DNA of 64,000 nt from Fragilaria radians (taxonomy: Eukaryota; Bacillariophyta; Fragilariophyceae; Fragilariales; Fragilariaceae): contig CAAAJI010000044.1 in the NCBI GenBank assembly GCA_900642245.1, forward strand, positions 88,461 through 152,460, written 5' to 3'. The notes beneath the pieces are model-generated. The model was not told the origin of the DNA, made no database searches, and worked only from the letters and a program-made list of their open reading frames with translations. Within the stretch, counting starts at the first letter, position 1. Every line of letters begins with the position of its first letter. Of this stretch, positions 1 through 12,646 are shown piece after piece. The translations under genes and the position numbers were made by a program.

Positions 1-1959
1 GGAATAAGGGGGTGTGAGTATGCTACTATATTTGTGTCACGCTGACTTATGGAAAGTGAATTGTTTTTGCGTTACAAGTATCTTTCCAACTTATGATGAT
101 GACATAGCAGCATGAGTAGAGATCCTTTGAGAGCCATTACGCTAATTTAAAGGCGATTATAACAGGCACGTAATTGCCTCAGGTTGGAGAAATATTCAAA
201 GATACACGATTCACTGAATACTAAGGTTGAACATACTTATGTACTAGATTGATGATACTAGGTTATCAGACATGTCATCATTGGCAAAATTGTAATTCCA
301 CATTCCCTCGGGAGACTAAGAACTCGGATATAAAAGGCTTCAGCAGAAAATTTATAGTGCTGGGGTGACCAAGCCATAATTTTTTCAGTTTAAAAGCTTC
401 GGATTATTTTTTTAATATTTTCTCCTTTAAAGTACAGATCGTGATCTTGGAATAATTCTCAGGAAAGAAGAAAGATATGGCGGACACCTACCCACTACAT
501 AAGGAGCAATATCCCTCCTGTCACGGTTAGAAATAACTGAAAAGAAATATTCATCCACAACTCCAATATAATAATGAAAAAGAGATTGACTTAAAATGTA
601 TGATCACAACGTCTTCCTTTATGCAAGGTAATGTGGGACATGATCTTCAATTATAAAAAAACTTTTCCTTACTATTGCACAATGTCCTAGTATGATTGAA
701 ATATTTTCCTTCAAGGATACAATTGTAGTGGAAAAACCTCCGGAAACTGCCGCGTCATGGACAGAAAGAAGTTGAAGATTTTCTTCCTTTTATCTGGATG
801 TCAATTCATTAAGAAGGAGCACAAAAGTATGCATGGTAATTTGCCGAAGTAGGAACATCTCATAGGTATTTCATTATATAAATCGAAGGAGCTTAAGACT
901 CGATGCTAAACAAACTTTAAGTTGGTACTCACAATTATAGATCCGTCTATTAGCTGATTAGAAATTTTGCCATTCCTTAGTAGGATATAGTCATCCAGCT
1001 TGTATTTCAAAATCCCTGGTTGTCGCGAAACCCTTGATCTCAAGTTAACAATTTGGGATACATTCAAATGCGATTCATTTATTAGTCTAAACTCAACAAG
1101 CAATTACAATCAAGGAGCAAATCAGTTCTGAACTCAAATCATTGGACTTGAAACTTGAAAGTAGCTTTCTTAGTTACCTAATGGGCGACGAAAGCATAGA
1201 ATCACTTATATTGGCAGAGATACGATTTTTAGTATTAAAAATCAAATCAAATTTTTCTTGCAATCAATTAAGAAGATATAAGTCTTATACTGTTGGAGAG
1301 TTATTTGGAATAATAGGAAATGACTGGAAATTTCATTACCTTGGACTGAATTTATACCCAGCTTTGTTTCAATAAAAAAAGAGATGTTAGAATGGGAATT
1401 TTCAACTGCATCATTCCATTAACATAAAAATCACCGTTAACGTCCTATTTTATCTGAGAGAATTGGAATACCATGGCATATGAAGAAACCAAAAAAATTG
1501 CGTGGAGAAGATGGCATTGATCAATCGATGATTTTTTATGGACTAAGACGTTTTAGTGTATCTAACATCCTTGATATTCAATGCCGCAAATAGAAGTCAT
1601 TGTAGAAAATTATTTCTGCAAATTGAAATGTCATCCTTTGGCGTATTTTGATAAATACCTCTTATCCCCCGTTTGACAAAAAAATATAAGCGAAGAGACA
1701 ATTAAGGCACCAAGGAGAGGCATGATTGATTCCGAAAGAGAAGGGATGAAATTGAAAAAAACCTAAAAATATTCGTTTAACTTGAGTAATTTATTCAACC
1801 TTGAGAAACCATGAAAGTGGGAAACACCTGTTTTTGAAAAGAAACACGTATCAAGGGAACATATCTTTTCAATCCATTCAGGTAAATATCTGAATATAAT
1901 AAGACTTTAGCGTCTCTCACATCCTTAAGATTCATCCCTCCCCGTAATTTTGTTGAATC
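1..1959. other. Gene-poor flank
   Basis: No gene can be supported here. Short open stretches exist at 906-1103 (minus, 65 codons, preceded by TTTAG and followed by a GTGAGT-like donor) and 1142-1375 (plus, 77 codons). Neither shows a recognisable domain nor a convincing start. The minus one could be an isolated exon. Confidence 0.5.
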
Positions 1960-4544
1960 TCAAGTCTTGGGAAGTGGCACAACTTTTTTGGGCAAAGTTT
2001 TATTCTTTTTGCGATCCTTCCATTCCGCAAAACTTCCGACATCTTTTTTCTTGACACTGGGAGACGCAGCAGATAGGACTGTAACTGTCTGCTCTGGATC
2101 CAATTCCTTCTTTTCAGGTGTTAGCACCTTCGGATTAATGATTTTTTCAGTCTTGCTTTCCCCATTGCTTGAGTCTTCATTGTCTTCCTTGCAGACTTTA
2201 TCGGTCGATGTCTTGGCTTTCTTGCTTGCTTCCATGTTTGCATGTGTAGAGCTGTTACTGTCATCTTCAAAGTCTTCGTCACTATCGTCAGCATCTTCCT
2301 TGTCGTTGTTCTGGACATCATTCATTTTTGATTTTTCAAAGGAGCGCTTCTTAGTTCCGCTTGGTTTGATGATTCCTTTACCTTCTATCTCGCTAGGTTC
2401 CTTCGACGCATCAACGCTGCTAGTTGAAAGTGAATTTGAAACAATGAGACGGTTCCTAAATGACTGTTGTACTGAATTATTTGATGCAACAGCACTTGTG
2501 ACCATTAACCTGTCATTATGGAGGTTGATTTCATCCGATTTTTGGATATTTTCCTTGACAGAAGGATTTGCCGCCAGGGCAATATCAAGATCACTGATAG
2601 AAAGGACTTCCATTAGCCATGCAGAGACTGCATCACCATTCTTAGTTGGGGGTCTTTTGTAGAGTAGATCATCCCAAAGCGATTGACGCTTTGGAGTAAT
2701 TGTATATCGAGGTTTGTCCGAATCATCAGTGGGAGGGGACTCTTCCTCAGTAGCAAAAGGCTTTGAGATTCGATGTTCAGTGCTTTTGTTGTCCGTTTGA
2801 ATGTCATCCTTATTGACAGAGCTATCATTGTTATCCACATCCTCGCCTTTGCTGTCATCAGTGCCATCTTCGATGTGCCCAGCATTTTCATTTTCGTTGC
2901 TTCCATACCCTTCTTTCTCACTTTCACTATCATTGTTTTCACTTTCTTGAGTTGTGCCACATTCGCCAGCCTTAACTTCATCATCACTCGGATCCTTCAC
3001 TTGGTCATTGTTCTGATCCTTCACATCATCAGCATCATCACTCTGATCCTTAACATTCTCCATTACTTCCTGCTCTTCAATATCATCGCCACTTTCGTAT
3101 GCCTGATTTTCGACGTCGGCTGCATTTGAATGAGCAGGTTCATCATATTCCTGCTTTATTTTCTTGAGATTTGGTGAAGATTTTATTGCTTCCACTGAGG
3201 GAATAGATGGTCCTGCTGCCTTTTGGGGAGAGAACATAGGACTATTCTTTGCGGATGATTCTTGGTGTTTCGACACAAAGGAATTTTTATTTTCCTTTGG
3301 GAATTCTTCTTCTTCATCGGCCTCCTCATCATCCGAATCATCGTTGCCAATGCCTGCTTTCCCGTGCTTGTGACGTTTTCTAAAATTTCTTTTGGCAACA
3401 GGAACCTGATGAACTTGATTGAGGGATGATGTATTTACCAACAAAGCATGTTGCGATAATTCTTTCTTACCTTACAATGAGTGCAATATCGAAACTTGAT
3501 TCCAGCATTTCGACAAGCAAAATAGGAGCAAATGAGCTCTTCACCATGAACAACATTTTCTGGAATAACAAAGTAAGCTGTCTTGAAGTTATGGTCCATT
3601 GGCATACCACGAGCTCGGCAGGGTACTACCACTGAACCGGGAGTTTTCTGAAAGGCATCTTTCGCATCCTTTTCTGAAGACGCATTTCTAAATGCACTAT
3701 CAAAACTGCTTTGATTGGTCAATGCAGAAATACTGTTGATATTTTTATTTACTTGGTTGTTTCCAATGATATGTTTAGCATCCGTTTGTGCTCTTAGGGC
3801 AGCTCTTTCGATGAGAGCTTCGGCTGCACCCATACCATGAATATGTCTATCCAATTGTTCTTGTCTTAAATGAGCCTCTTGAAGTTCATGCTGTCGTGCT
3901 GCAGCAAGAGCTGCCATAGAGTTTCCATTGTTTGCTGCAGCAGCTGCTGCCAAGAGTTGTCGACGCTCCCATTCTTCTAGCTTTTGAAACTCTAATTCTT
4001 GTTTGAGATGTTCGAGTCCCGCAGCACCGGCAGCACCGAATGCTCCTAATTGCTGAAGTGCAGCCGTTCTGGCTAAAAGGAAATCATGGTTCTGAAACTG
4101 TGCTGCTTGACGTAATTGTGCAGCAGCCACAGCATTGCGAATATCGCTAGCCAAGGCAAGGGCAGCTGCTTGTTGCTGTTGAGCAGCCACAAGTCCTGCA
4201 GCAGCAGCGTTTGTAGGGAAGAAGTCATGATCAGGTGTAACACCTGAAGAACCCAATGGATTACCAGCTCTAAGCTGTGAGAGAAGACCTTGATGATGAA
4301 GTGCCTCAGCTCGAAGAGCTGCTGCTGCTTGACGTTGAGCAAGTTGCTCTTCGAAAGATGCAGGAAGCATACCTCTAACTCCAACCAAATCATCCCTACC
4401 AAGAACTCCTTGATGATCAACTACATTTGGCTTCGCTTGAGGGTTACCTTTACCTGTAGAACGTTGAGAGTCGGCTGCATGCACTAAGAGTGATAGAGGA
4501 TCATTCCCGTCGGATGATGCCTTGCTTCCAAATTGACGATTCAT
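1960..4544 (-). CDS. Large disordered protein with a Cys/His zinc-finger-like motif, two exons
   Basis: Deduced 839-residue protein. Exon 1 is 4544-3471, a 65-bp GT-AG intron lies at 3470-3406, and exon 2 is 3405-1960; the join is in phase 0. Exon 1 is rich in Ala, Gln and Leu (about residues 30-245). It ends in a conserved-looking block with a Cys pair, CxNAGIKFRYCxxCK, which the splice completes with VPVAKRNFRKRHKHG. The Cys and His spacing suggests one zinc-binding fold formed across the exon junction. Exon 2 is mostly acidic and Ser/Asp/Glu-rich, hence disordered, with a short ordered patch (WDDLLYKRPP, then AWLMEVLSISDLDIALA) and a basic C-terminus (SFAEWKDRKKN). The composition suggests a nuclear regulatory or nucleic-acid-binding protein. 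I recall similar Cys/His blocks in diatom proteins but cannot name a function. The gene structure is well supported; the function is not. Confidence 0.8.
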
Positions 4545-7500
4545 TAGAAATCGTTAACTAGAGGAATGCTGAAAAATCAAAAAGCAAGAGGGTAAGAATA
4601 TTCACTGTAGAGTTAATTCGTTAATGTGCAAATGCTTTGCTGCTGCTCGACAAAAGCCTCTTATTAGAGAGGTTTTTGATTCTCAACTGAAAAAAAATTT
4701 ATCCCTTATAGTTTGCAAGGTACGAATCAGTAGTGATTTCTACGAATAAATATGTCTATCCACGATATAGGAAGGCTTAGACACAATCGATTTTGCCTTA
4801 CGTTCGCATACAGAAAAATCACACGTGGTATTGGAATACGCTTCAACGATGAGCACAAGGACTCTTATATAACGTGATCATATCCAGTAGTTTCAAAAGC
4901 GTGCATCCAAAATGTCCATCTAGTAGTTGATTTATAATTAGTATTTTCCTATGTTCACAATATCGATTGCGACATTTCTTTTTGCCGAACAAACTTTGGA
5001 TGTGTCTCATCAAAGTATAGGAGTCATCCTTAAACTTTGAGACTCCGAGAAAAGCTTGGAACTTGGAGTTTATGGTAGGGAACCGGAGTTTCCCTGCCAT
5101 TCGTTAGAACTTTACCAGATGCACTACGTCACTGAAACCCATGTACAGATAGATATTCGAAAACATGGAGTTCCACGTTTTGACACAATGGAGTACAGTA
5201 CTACACACTATCATTCCGAATCTTTTCACATCGTATCTTCTTCGGCCTGATAATCAATCCCAAGGAGAAACTCTAACTTAATCGGAGGAATATATATATG
5301 TTTCGATTACTGTACCCTAAATACAAAGCAGGGAATCATTCTCCGAACGAATCTAATTCTTTGATCGTTTTTGATTGGCTCTAGTGATTACGATCGAATT
5401 CGAATTCATTTTCTCAAATGATTTTGCATCCAGTAGTCATGCATGATGCCGAATTATACAATTTTTTAAAATTTAGTTTCAAGGCTAAGACTGTCTGTAG
5501 AACGTTTCTTACAAAAAATAATTCTGTTGCCATTGCCATTGCCACATTTCTGTTGCAATAATACAACTTGGAAGAAAATTTTGATACTATTCTAAGTCAT
5601 ATTCAACTGTATCTTAGTACACTAATGATAGGGTATGCACAACATGCCTCCCGAATCCTGACCCTCGGGCAAAAGGAATGCAATCCTGTTGTTCATTCGT
5701 ACAGATTTCTATTGTTTCAATCATTCTGTGACATAGTACATTTGATTTGCCTTATACCTATAACTTCAATTAGAATTGCGTCACCTTATTGATACGTGAT
5801 TTCTTGAACGTCCTCTTCACCAAAAGCAAAAGTTGAAATAAACGTTGACACTACTAAGTTTAGCACTTATTTATTGTGCTGGCTTTTCAATGTATGTTGA
5901 CTACACTTCACGTAGCATAAATGCTTTAAATCATAAAAATTAGTCAAGGGCATGTGGTTTATTGTCACGTAAATTTTAGATACCTTTGATTCACAGGTCC
6001 TGAATACTCATTAGTAAGAAAATTGCACTTTTTATCAATGAATAAGCAATCGCCGACATAAATCCCATTTAAAAAAATACATTCATTCCCCTTGGTCCAT
6101 AAACTATAATCATATATACATTCTGTAATTGCAAAATCTTTACAATATTTTTATGCCTTCACTCGAACTAGATTGTTGGAGTTCTTTTAGTGTAGTATAC
6201 AATTGGTTGAGCTTAAATTCATACTAGGTAAAGCATCCACATGAATTAATTCTTGTAGATAACCATGAAGAAATTCATTAGGACACTTGACTCCAGATTT
6301 GTCAAAGGGATACTTGATGAATAAAATGTGGTAATGACACTTTTTGCCCAGACACCATTCCTAACTTTATCCTTGATTTCTGCACCCATCCCATGATTAT
6401 ACTATAGAAAGTTTGGAACTTCCTCTCAACGTGCCGTTTCCTTGAGGAGTTCTAGGCCATGAGCATTCAAAGGCAATTAATTCCCTTTGCTTGGCTCTGC
6501 AGTCCACATAGAGGTTTGTTTTGATCAGAATATTACACTGTACGATTTAAGCTTCAACCATACCAATTCATAAATCAACAATCCTTCAACTTTAAGAAGA
6601 AACTCAACCACAAAAAGCAATTCATAAAGACAAATCCCTAGAGTTCTGTACCTCCAAGCGTCTTTGATTCACAAGGCTATAAAACCTTTCACCTGGTAAT
6701 TGACCAGCTCCCTACTTTATTGAAATTCTTCTGCTAAGCCTTTGCACTTGCACAATCTTTGCAGACTTCAAACTGTCCATATCTTTAAATCATGAATCTT
6801 TGCGGAATCCTTTAATCGATCCATTCCACAAATGACTATCTGTGAAACTTGTTAATGTCGGTGCACTTCTTTGTAATTAAGCTCTCATTTGCATTTTTAT
6901 CTATCTGCGGATAAACTTCAGGTTTCTTGTCTTTTGTCACAAGTAATTGCTGTGGACAAGACTCTATAAAAATCACAGAAACTTAACCCTTTGTAAGTGA
7001 ATTGAGACTCCTTTCTTAGTTTGTTTGGATCCTTGATGAATCGACTGAGTAGGTTTACACCACGTTCCAATACATTTATAACTTAATTCAAAGTAACATT
7101 CAATTTACAATAAAAACTATTTCTAATTGAATCAATCTTTACAAATTTTTCAAATGCTCAGACTCTAATTAGTCACCATTACAAATAAAGACTTATGTGG
7201 ATAAATCATGGGATATCTTGTAGTGTTGGTTCACGCTTGACCCACGTTAGATAAAATAATTGGAGCATGTCCAGTCCAAACACTTGATAGGCTGGAATGG
7301 ATTGTAGTATCGTGTGGTAATTGCTAAATATTTCCCATTCAGTTGGTTCTAAGTAGGATTACCGCTGGTCGTCGTTATCAAGCGTTAGATTTTGAAGCTC
7401 AGTTGACATCAGAATCTTAGCTAAAGTAGTATGAAAAAATGTTTCAATTTGATGCAAGACTATGACTTACTTAAAGTTGGGGTAAATTATTACTACATAT

Positions 7501-7673
7501 CTTAAATATCTTAATGGCTCTGGATCTTTTATGAATATATTATCAATGAGACCATAATTTTAAGTCAAGCTTAGGCCAACATTTTCTCTGGGTATTCTTT
7601 TAGGAAGAAATCCTCATGATGTTTCTTTGGAATAACTGTAGGCAGGTGAATAGTAACTTCTGTTTTTTTATTG
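4545..7673. other. Intergenic stretch without supported genes
   Basis: AT-rich sequence with stops in all frames. Small open stretches at 4843-5100 (minus), 5056-5250 (plus) and 5568-5792 (plus) lack domain-like composition. I see no RNA gene here. Confidence 0.5.
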
Positions 7674-7739
7674 CTACATAAGCTAAAAACTTGTGATGTC
7701 ATCTTACTACATAAGCTAAATACTTGTGATGTCATGTTA
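7674..7739. repeat. Tandem duplication, 2 x 33 bp
   Basis: Two adjacent 33-bp copies (7674-7706 and 7707-7739) beginning CTACATAAGCTAAA and containing TTGTGATGTCAT. They differ at two positions, so the duplication is recent. It lies in non-coding sequence. Confidence 0.9.
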
Positions 7740-8759
7740 CTCCATGCACTTTAAAGCTATTGTTATGAAATCTTTACATTTTTTGTGAAGTATCTACTTA
7801 TGGTGTTTTCCTTCATTGTATTTCTACATAGGTATTTTCTCCTAGATTTGCAATGAGGATTGGATGAATTGGCAAAACAGTCGGATTGCTATTCTAATTT
7901 TTGCACAGGCGATTTGTGTTCTTGTAGGTTCCTCCTATGAGTCATCTTTTGAATCCGTTCGGTCCAATAGAATGTGTAGGATGGAATGCTGGCAGTATGG
8001 CACCTGAATACATCGTATTTTTGTTAAATTCTTTAACTAATAAAGTCTAATGTAAGCACTATTATTGTGTGCCAAGACTTTCACAAAATGGATTATGTTC
8101 TATAAGCATTTTAAATCACTTCATCTTGCTTGCTAATACTTATCTAACTCTCATTTCATAACTCACAAATACAACCAAAAAACTCTCATTTTCAACCCCA
8201 AAAATCTTGCCAACGGTGAATTCTGACGGATCAGAGCTCCTTGATGTGAAATTGTATAGTGATTTGCTCCTATCATACAAAGCTCCGTGCAACTCCATGG
8301 GGATGCACGTACGAATCAGTTGGAAATTTCTGAGGCATGACCCCGACTCGATTCCTAGTTGGAGTCTGCTGATCGATCGTGTCATTTTCTTCGCTTTCTT
8401 GAGATAGTGTATCTTCGTGATTCGAGTATGATATATATATATATAAAGCAATGCCTGAAAATACAGAGACTCAAATTTTGGCGACTGGAGGGAATAACAA
8501 GACTAAACTCCTACTGTTACTGACATTTTCCTTGCAATGTGTATTAGTACATTACCCTACTATGTGGATGAGTCGTGTTGAGACATTGGACGTCGACGAA
8601 TTCAAAATCTTGTGATAAGATTATCCTCCGCCAAAATTGCAATTTGGATTCAAAAAGCTTGTTGCATTGCATCGTTCACAAGATTTCCAAAAAATTACAA
8701 CCCAAGCAGTCAAGCCTTATATTCCAAGTCAAATACACCGAATTGAAATACACACGAGA
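7740..8759. other. Intergenic stretch upstream of the peroxidase gene
   Basis: No supported gene. An (AT)n microsatellite lies at about 8429-8444. Open stretches at 8140-8451 (minus) and 8207-8407 (plus) overlap one another and show no protein-family features. Confidence 0.45.
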
Positions 8760-11005
8760 ATGACAATGTCGTACCGAATTTTTCTCATCATGATATTTAG
8801 TTTCTCCTCAATCTCATCTACAATGAGTAATTATGTTTCGGTTCCATCTTGTATACCTATGGGTTCGAACATTACAGTTGAATTCTTCGTTGATAGACCT
8901 AATCCAAGGGACATCGTTGCAATATTCCCAATGGATTCTGTGAACAAGAACAATAGTATTCCCCTTGAGGGTGAAAATCTTTGTGTGAAGGAATGGATGC
9001 CGTCTCCTTTGCATCGTAATTGGATCCGAACATGTGGCTCCCAGACTTGTCATCATTCCACAAATGAGGAAATAGAATCTCAGGGAATGCTTCACTTCGA
9101 CTTCACGCAGTTTGACGGTTCCAAAAAGTGGATAGCTGTGGTCGCTCGACCTGGAAAAGATCAAGATCAGCCCCTCAAATTACTTGCTACAAGTCAAGTA
9201 TTTTCATCGTGCAAACCACAGGTAGGTTGTAAAAAAAGAAAAAAGCGCAAAACATTATTCTTTGTCCTCAACCCAATAATTTTTCTTCTTCTCCTCCTGA
9301 CCACAAATGAAGTTAAGTAATAGCAATACAGCATCATCAATTTGGTCAAATACACAACGACAACTAGCATTGAGAACCATCTCCACCAACAAAGCATCGT
9401 ATGCCTTTGATGAGGATATTAAAGTTACCTTTCGCATTGATGATGCTAGGAGGGGAGATTGGATTGTTATTTTTGATGCCAAGAAGAAAATCAATTCTCA
9501 ACCGAAAGGACTGTTTTGGATGTGGCTGGGATGTAAGCGACAAGGAAGCCTAAATAATTGTCCATCGAGGGTAAGATTTTGAAAACTGGATATGACGCTT
9601 GCTTGAGCCTACTGAGATTATGGCACTAATGTTCTACGTTCTCCTTTTGTTCCCATCTACTTTTCATGACCCCACAGAAAAATGGATCTCTAACGATTGG
9701 AAAAACTACCAAATCATCTTGGAAATCGAATTGGCCGCCACTGCCCGGTCGATACATTGCGGTAGTACTTCGAAAAGGTGACAAAAGACCTTGGAATCCT
9801 GCTGCAATCTCAAAGCCATTTAGTGTTCGAAGTCCACCCAAAACTCTAAAATCTGAAATCCAACTTGTTCGAAGAAAGATTGGTCAACTCATTAAAGATG
9901 ATATTAGTTTAGCAGCCAAATTCTTGCGATTAGCTTTTCATGATAGTGTTGGAGGCCCTGATGGATGCGTAAGTGACTTAGTAAAAAAGTACATTCAAGT
10001 GAATCTTCAAACACTTACCTAAACATTTCCTTTCATTTGCGTCACCCCCATTACAATTTGCACCTCGGTGACTCCCACACTTTCGGTATATCCATTCAGG
10101 TTGACTTAACAGACATCCACAACAGGGGACTTAAACCTATTATGGATGCTCTTCAACCAATCGTCAAATTGCACAAAGGTAATCTCACTCGTGGTGATGT
10201 TTGGGCATTAGCTGCCATGGTGGGCGCTGAGATTTCTCAGCCTCGAAAGGCAAGTTTTAGGGCTGATTTCCCTCTCACTGAAATTGGAAGAATAAATTGT
10301 GAAAATGCAAATAAAGTATGCCGTAATAAGGATGGAGTATCTCATGGCTGCCGATCCAATCGTGGGCCATTTCGTGAAATTCCAGGAGCAAACACAAACA
10401 CGCATGAGCTTTTCTCATTCTTTAAGAAAGAATATGGCTTTGATATGCAAGAGACAGTTGCGATTATGGGCGCTCATACTATTGGACAAATACATAAGAA
10501 TAATTCGGGGATTGACGGAACAGATGGTTGGGTGCTTAACAATCGGCGACTTGACAACGAGTACTATAAGGAATTAGTTGGAGGGAGAAGGGTCCAATCG
10601 AAGATGGATAACCTTATTAATATGGCTCCAAACTGGAAACGGCACTTTGAGAATAATCCTGAGAGTTCTCCTCATGATGATATCAATGTGTGGACGGGTC
10701 TTCCTGAGGGACCGGACGGCCGAGTCATTATCATGTTGAATGCAGACATATCACTTGCTCGTAACTTGGATAGCAAGAATATGAACCCAAAAACTGGTAA
10801 GGTCTCTTGTCAGTTTGTGGAAAGGTCAGGAGATGATCCCGTGTGCCCTCAAGCGATGGGGTCGATTCGTCAATTGGCACGTTACAAGCATGATAACGAT
10901 CTTTGGATTAAGGATTTCGAAAAAGTTCTTCGAAAGATGACACTTGCAAAATACAAAATTACGAAAAATTGTGATGGTGGAATCTGCAAACTGAGAAAAG
11001 CATAA
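8760..11005 (+). CDS. Secreted plant-type haem peroxidase with two N-terminal beta-sandwich-like repeats
   Basis: Four in-phase exons (8760-9221, 9313-9570, 9678-9968, 10100-11005; all junctions phase 0) give 638 residues. The protein starts with a signal peptide (MTMSYRIFLIMIFSFSS). Two related modules follow, about residues 28-150 and 165-295. Each has a 'DIVAIFP'/'DWIVIFD' strand and ends with 'WIAVVARPG'/'YIAVVLRKG', so they look like a duplicated Ig/SKICH-like fold. The catalytic domain has the distal haem motif RLAFH (Arg324, His328) in FLRLAFHDSVGGPDGC, and the proximal motif MGAHTIGQ (His463). These define the plant peroxidase superfamily (ascorbate peroxidase, fungal and secretory peroxidases); its exact class is not settled. 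It should reduce H2O2 or organic peroxides outside the cell or in the secretory route. ATG 8760 is chosen because it directly precedes the signal peptide; the Met at 8766 is an alternative. Confidence 0.88.
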
Positions 11006-11739
11006 GACGATATTGATGTGTGTGAGGGATATAAAAGCCATACTTGAATGGAGAGTCTAGAATAATAAAATTGTGTAAATGTACTCAAATTAGAAACTAT
11101 GATTTCATACTGCAATATTTATGTAACAAACTTCTTTTTCTCATAACTCTTCGATTTATTGATCTATATTTGAGCAGAGCAAATAAAGTCATATCTTTGG
11201 AAAATAGACAACTGGTTTGTACGCAGGTGTTCACCATTCTTAGATGGAAAATAATCTGTGAAAGAATCGATTGATTTACTACCTCTTGCACTAGGGGTTC
11301 AAAGAATGAGGATACTCCTTTTGCATAAACGATGAATAATCTCATTTTATCTTTGACAGAATGTGAGGCAATGTCATTTGAATTTATAGCAATACTTGGT
11401 AATGTCATTATCGGAAAGATTCTAAACCACAATTCTTTTGCAGGCTATTCAGGATTACTCATCAATTACGCGATAATCAACTCTTGATACTGTATTACTT
11501 TCCACCATTTATATGGTTAATTTCATGACTATCCCAGTCTAATGAAACTGCGTCCCCACCGGCCTTTCATAACAGTACTCTATTCCTTCATGTATCAAAT
11601 GACTTTCTAAAACCAATCTTTGACTGACAAATCATGCAAGCCTCTAAAGAGGAAGGATATTCGTGATTATTTACTAAGGATTTAATATCCACGTTAATTA
11701 GGTTCAAATCATGCTTGTAAACTTCAGCAATCCCACTTT
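11006..11739. other. Intergenic stretch
   Basis: No gene supported between the peroxidase stop and the retroelement relic. Open stretches at 11044-11274 (plus) and 11097-11432 (minus) overlap antisense to each other and have no recognisable features. Confidence 0.4.
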
Positions 11740-12646
11740 CTACACGTCACACCTGGTGCAAGCAGTGATTTCTTTTTTAGGGTTTATAAAGTGATGCACT
11801 TGGCTTAAGGAAACTTTGATGGCAGGTACCAACCTCAGCATAGTAAATGGTTTGGTTGTGAAGAGAAAACTCTGACATGAATTCTTTGGATGTAAATGAC
11901 TTACCATTATCTGTGATGAAAGACTGAATGATGATGCCAAAGTCATGACAATGAATGCAAAAGTTCTGTTTTGACTTCGGTGTCTCATGAGTGTTGAGAC
12001 ACACTTGGAACTCAATGTGGGTATAACCAGAATCTTGATCCACAAAGCTTGAGCCCCCCAAAACATTTCAGAATTGGATGTCATTCCAGAAGAGGTTAAT
12101 AGGCAGCCACATTTAACATAGTGAAATGATCCACAGAAACTTGTTTGTCAGGGTACAAATAATTGGAACGGAATGCACCAGACAGGCCTTTGACATTGGA
12201 GGATATTTTTCTTGGAGAAGGAGGACGTTTATGCGAACAAAATTGACAGGTGACTTTTTCAAAAGAAAGAATGATGAGGAAATAGGTCAGGAGAAAAGGC
12301 ATGTGATGGTTCCAAAAGTTGAGTAGATGCCAAAAAGCATCAATGGGAGAGGCTGGCATTAAATGGAGGTTTGGCGGAATTATGCAGAAGGGTCAGGAAT
12401 AAGAAGGTATTTGGTAAATGCAGCAGCATATGTGCTTTTGGTGAAAAAAAGGAGTAGGATTGTCCGGAGAGGAGCCTTTGTGGGTGGAAGTGGTGCGAGT
12501 GGTTGCGCATTGTTTGTAGTGCTCACCTCAAATGATTTTTCTTCATGTTTTTCACCACCTGAGAAGTCTTGATAAATTTCCAGGAGCTGTGGCAAGGATC
12601 GAGCATTGATTCTAGGTGTTGTACAAAATTGATGGTTGAGCTCCAT
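11740..12646 (-). mobile_element. Decayed Ty1/Copia-like retrotransposon fragment (integrase core)
   Basis: Minus-strand frames together read as a degraded Copia integrase. 12359-12096 contains 'VSVDHFTML', matching the first catalytic Asp region. After a frame change, 12061-11777 reads 'SSFVDQDSGYTHIEFQ', then 'SFITDNGKSFTSKEF' with the second catalytic Asp. 'NQTIYYAEVGTCHQ' corresponds to the region before the NG-E motif, where homology stops. The stretch 12646-12380 may be upstream gag-pol sequence. Stops and frame changes make it non-functional. I could not identify LTRs, reverse transcriptase or RNase H, so it is a small internal remnant. Integrase identity is fairly secure; the boundaries are not. 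Confidence 0.65.

Noticed and set aside
1967..2662. 231-codon plus-strand open frame
   Set aside because: It lies entirely antisense to the acidic, Asp/Glu/Ser-rich exon 2 of the Cys/His protein. Its Ser/Leu/Phe-rich composition is the expected mirror of that exon.
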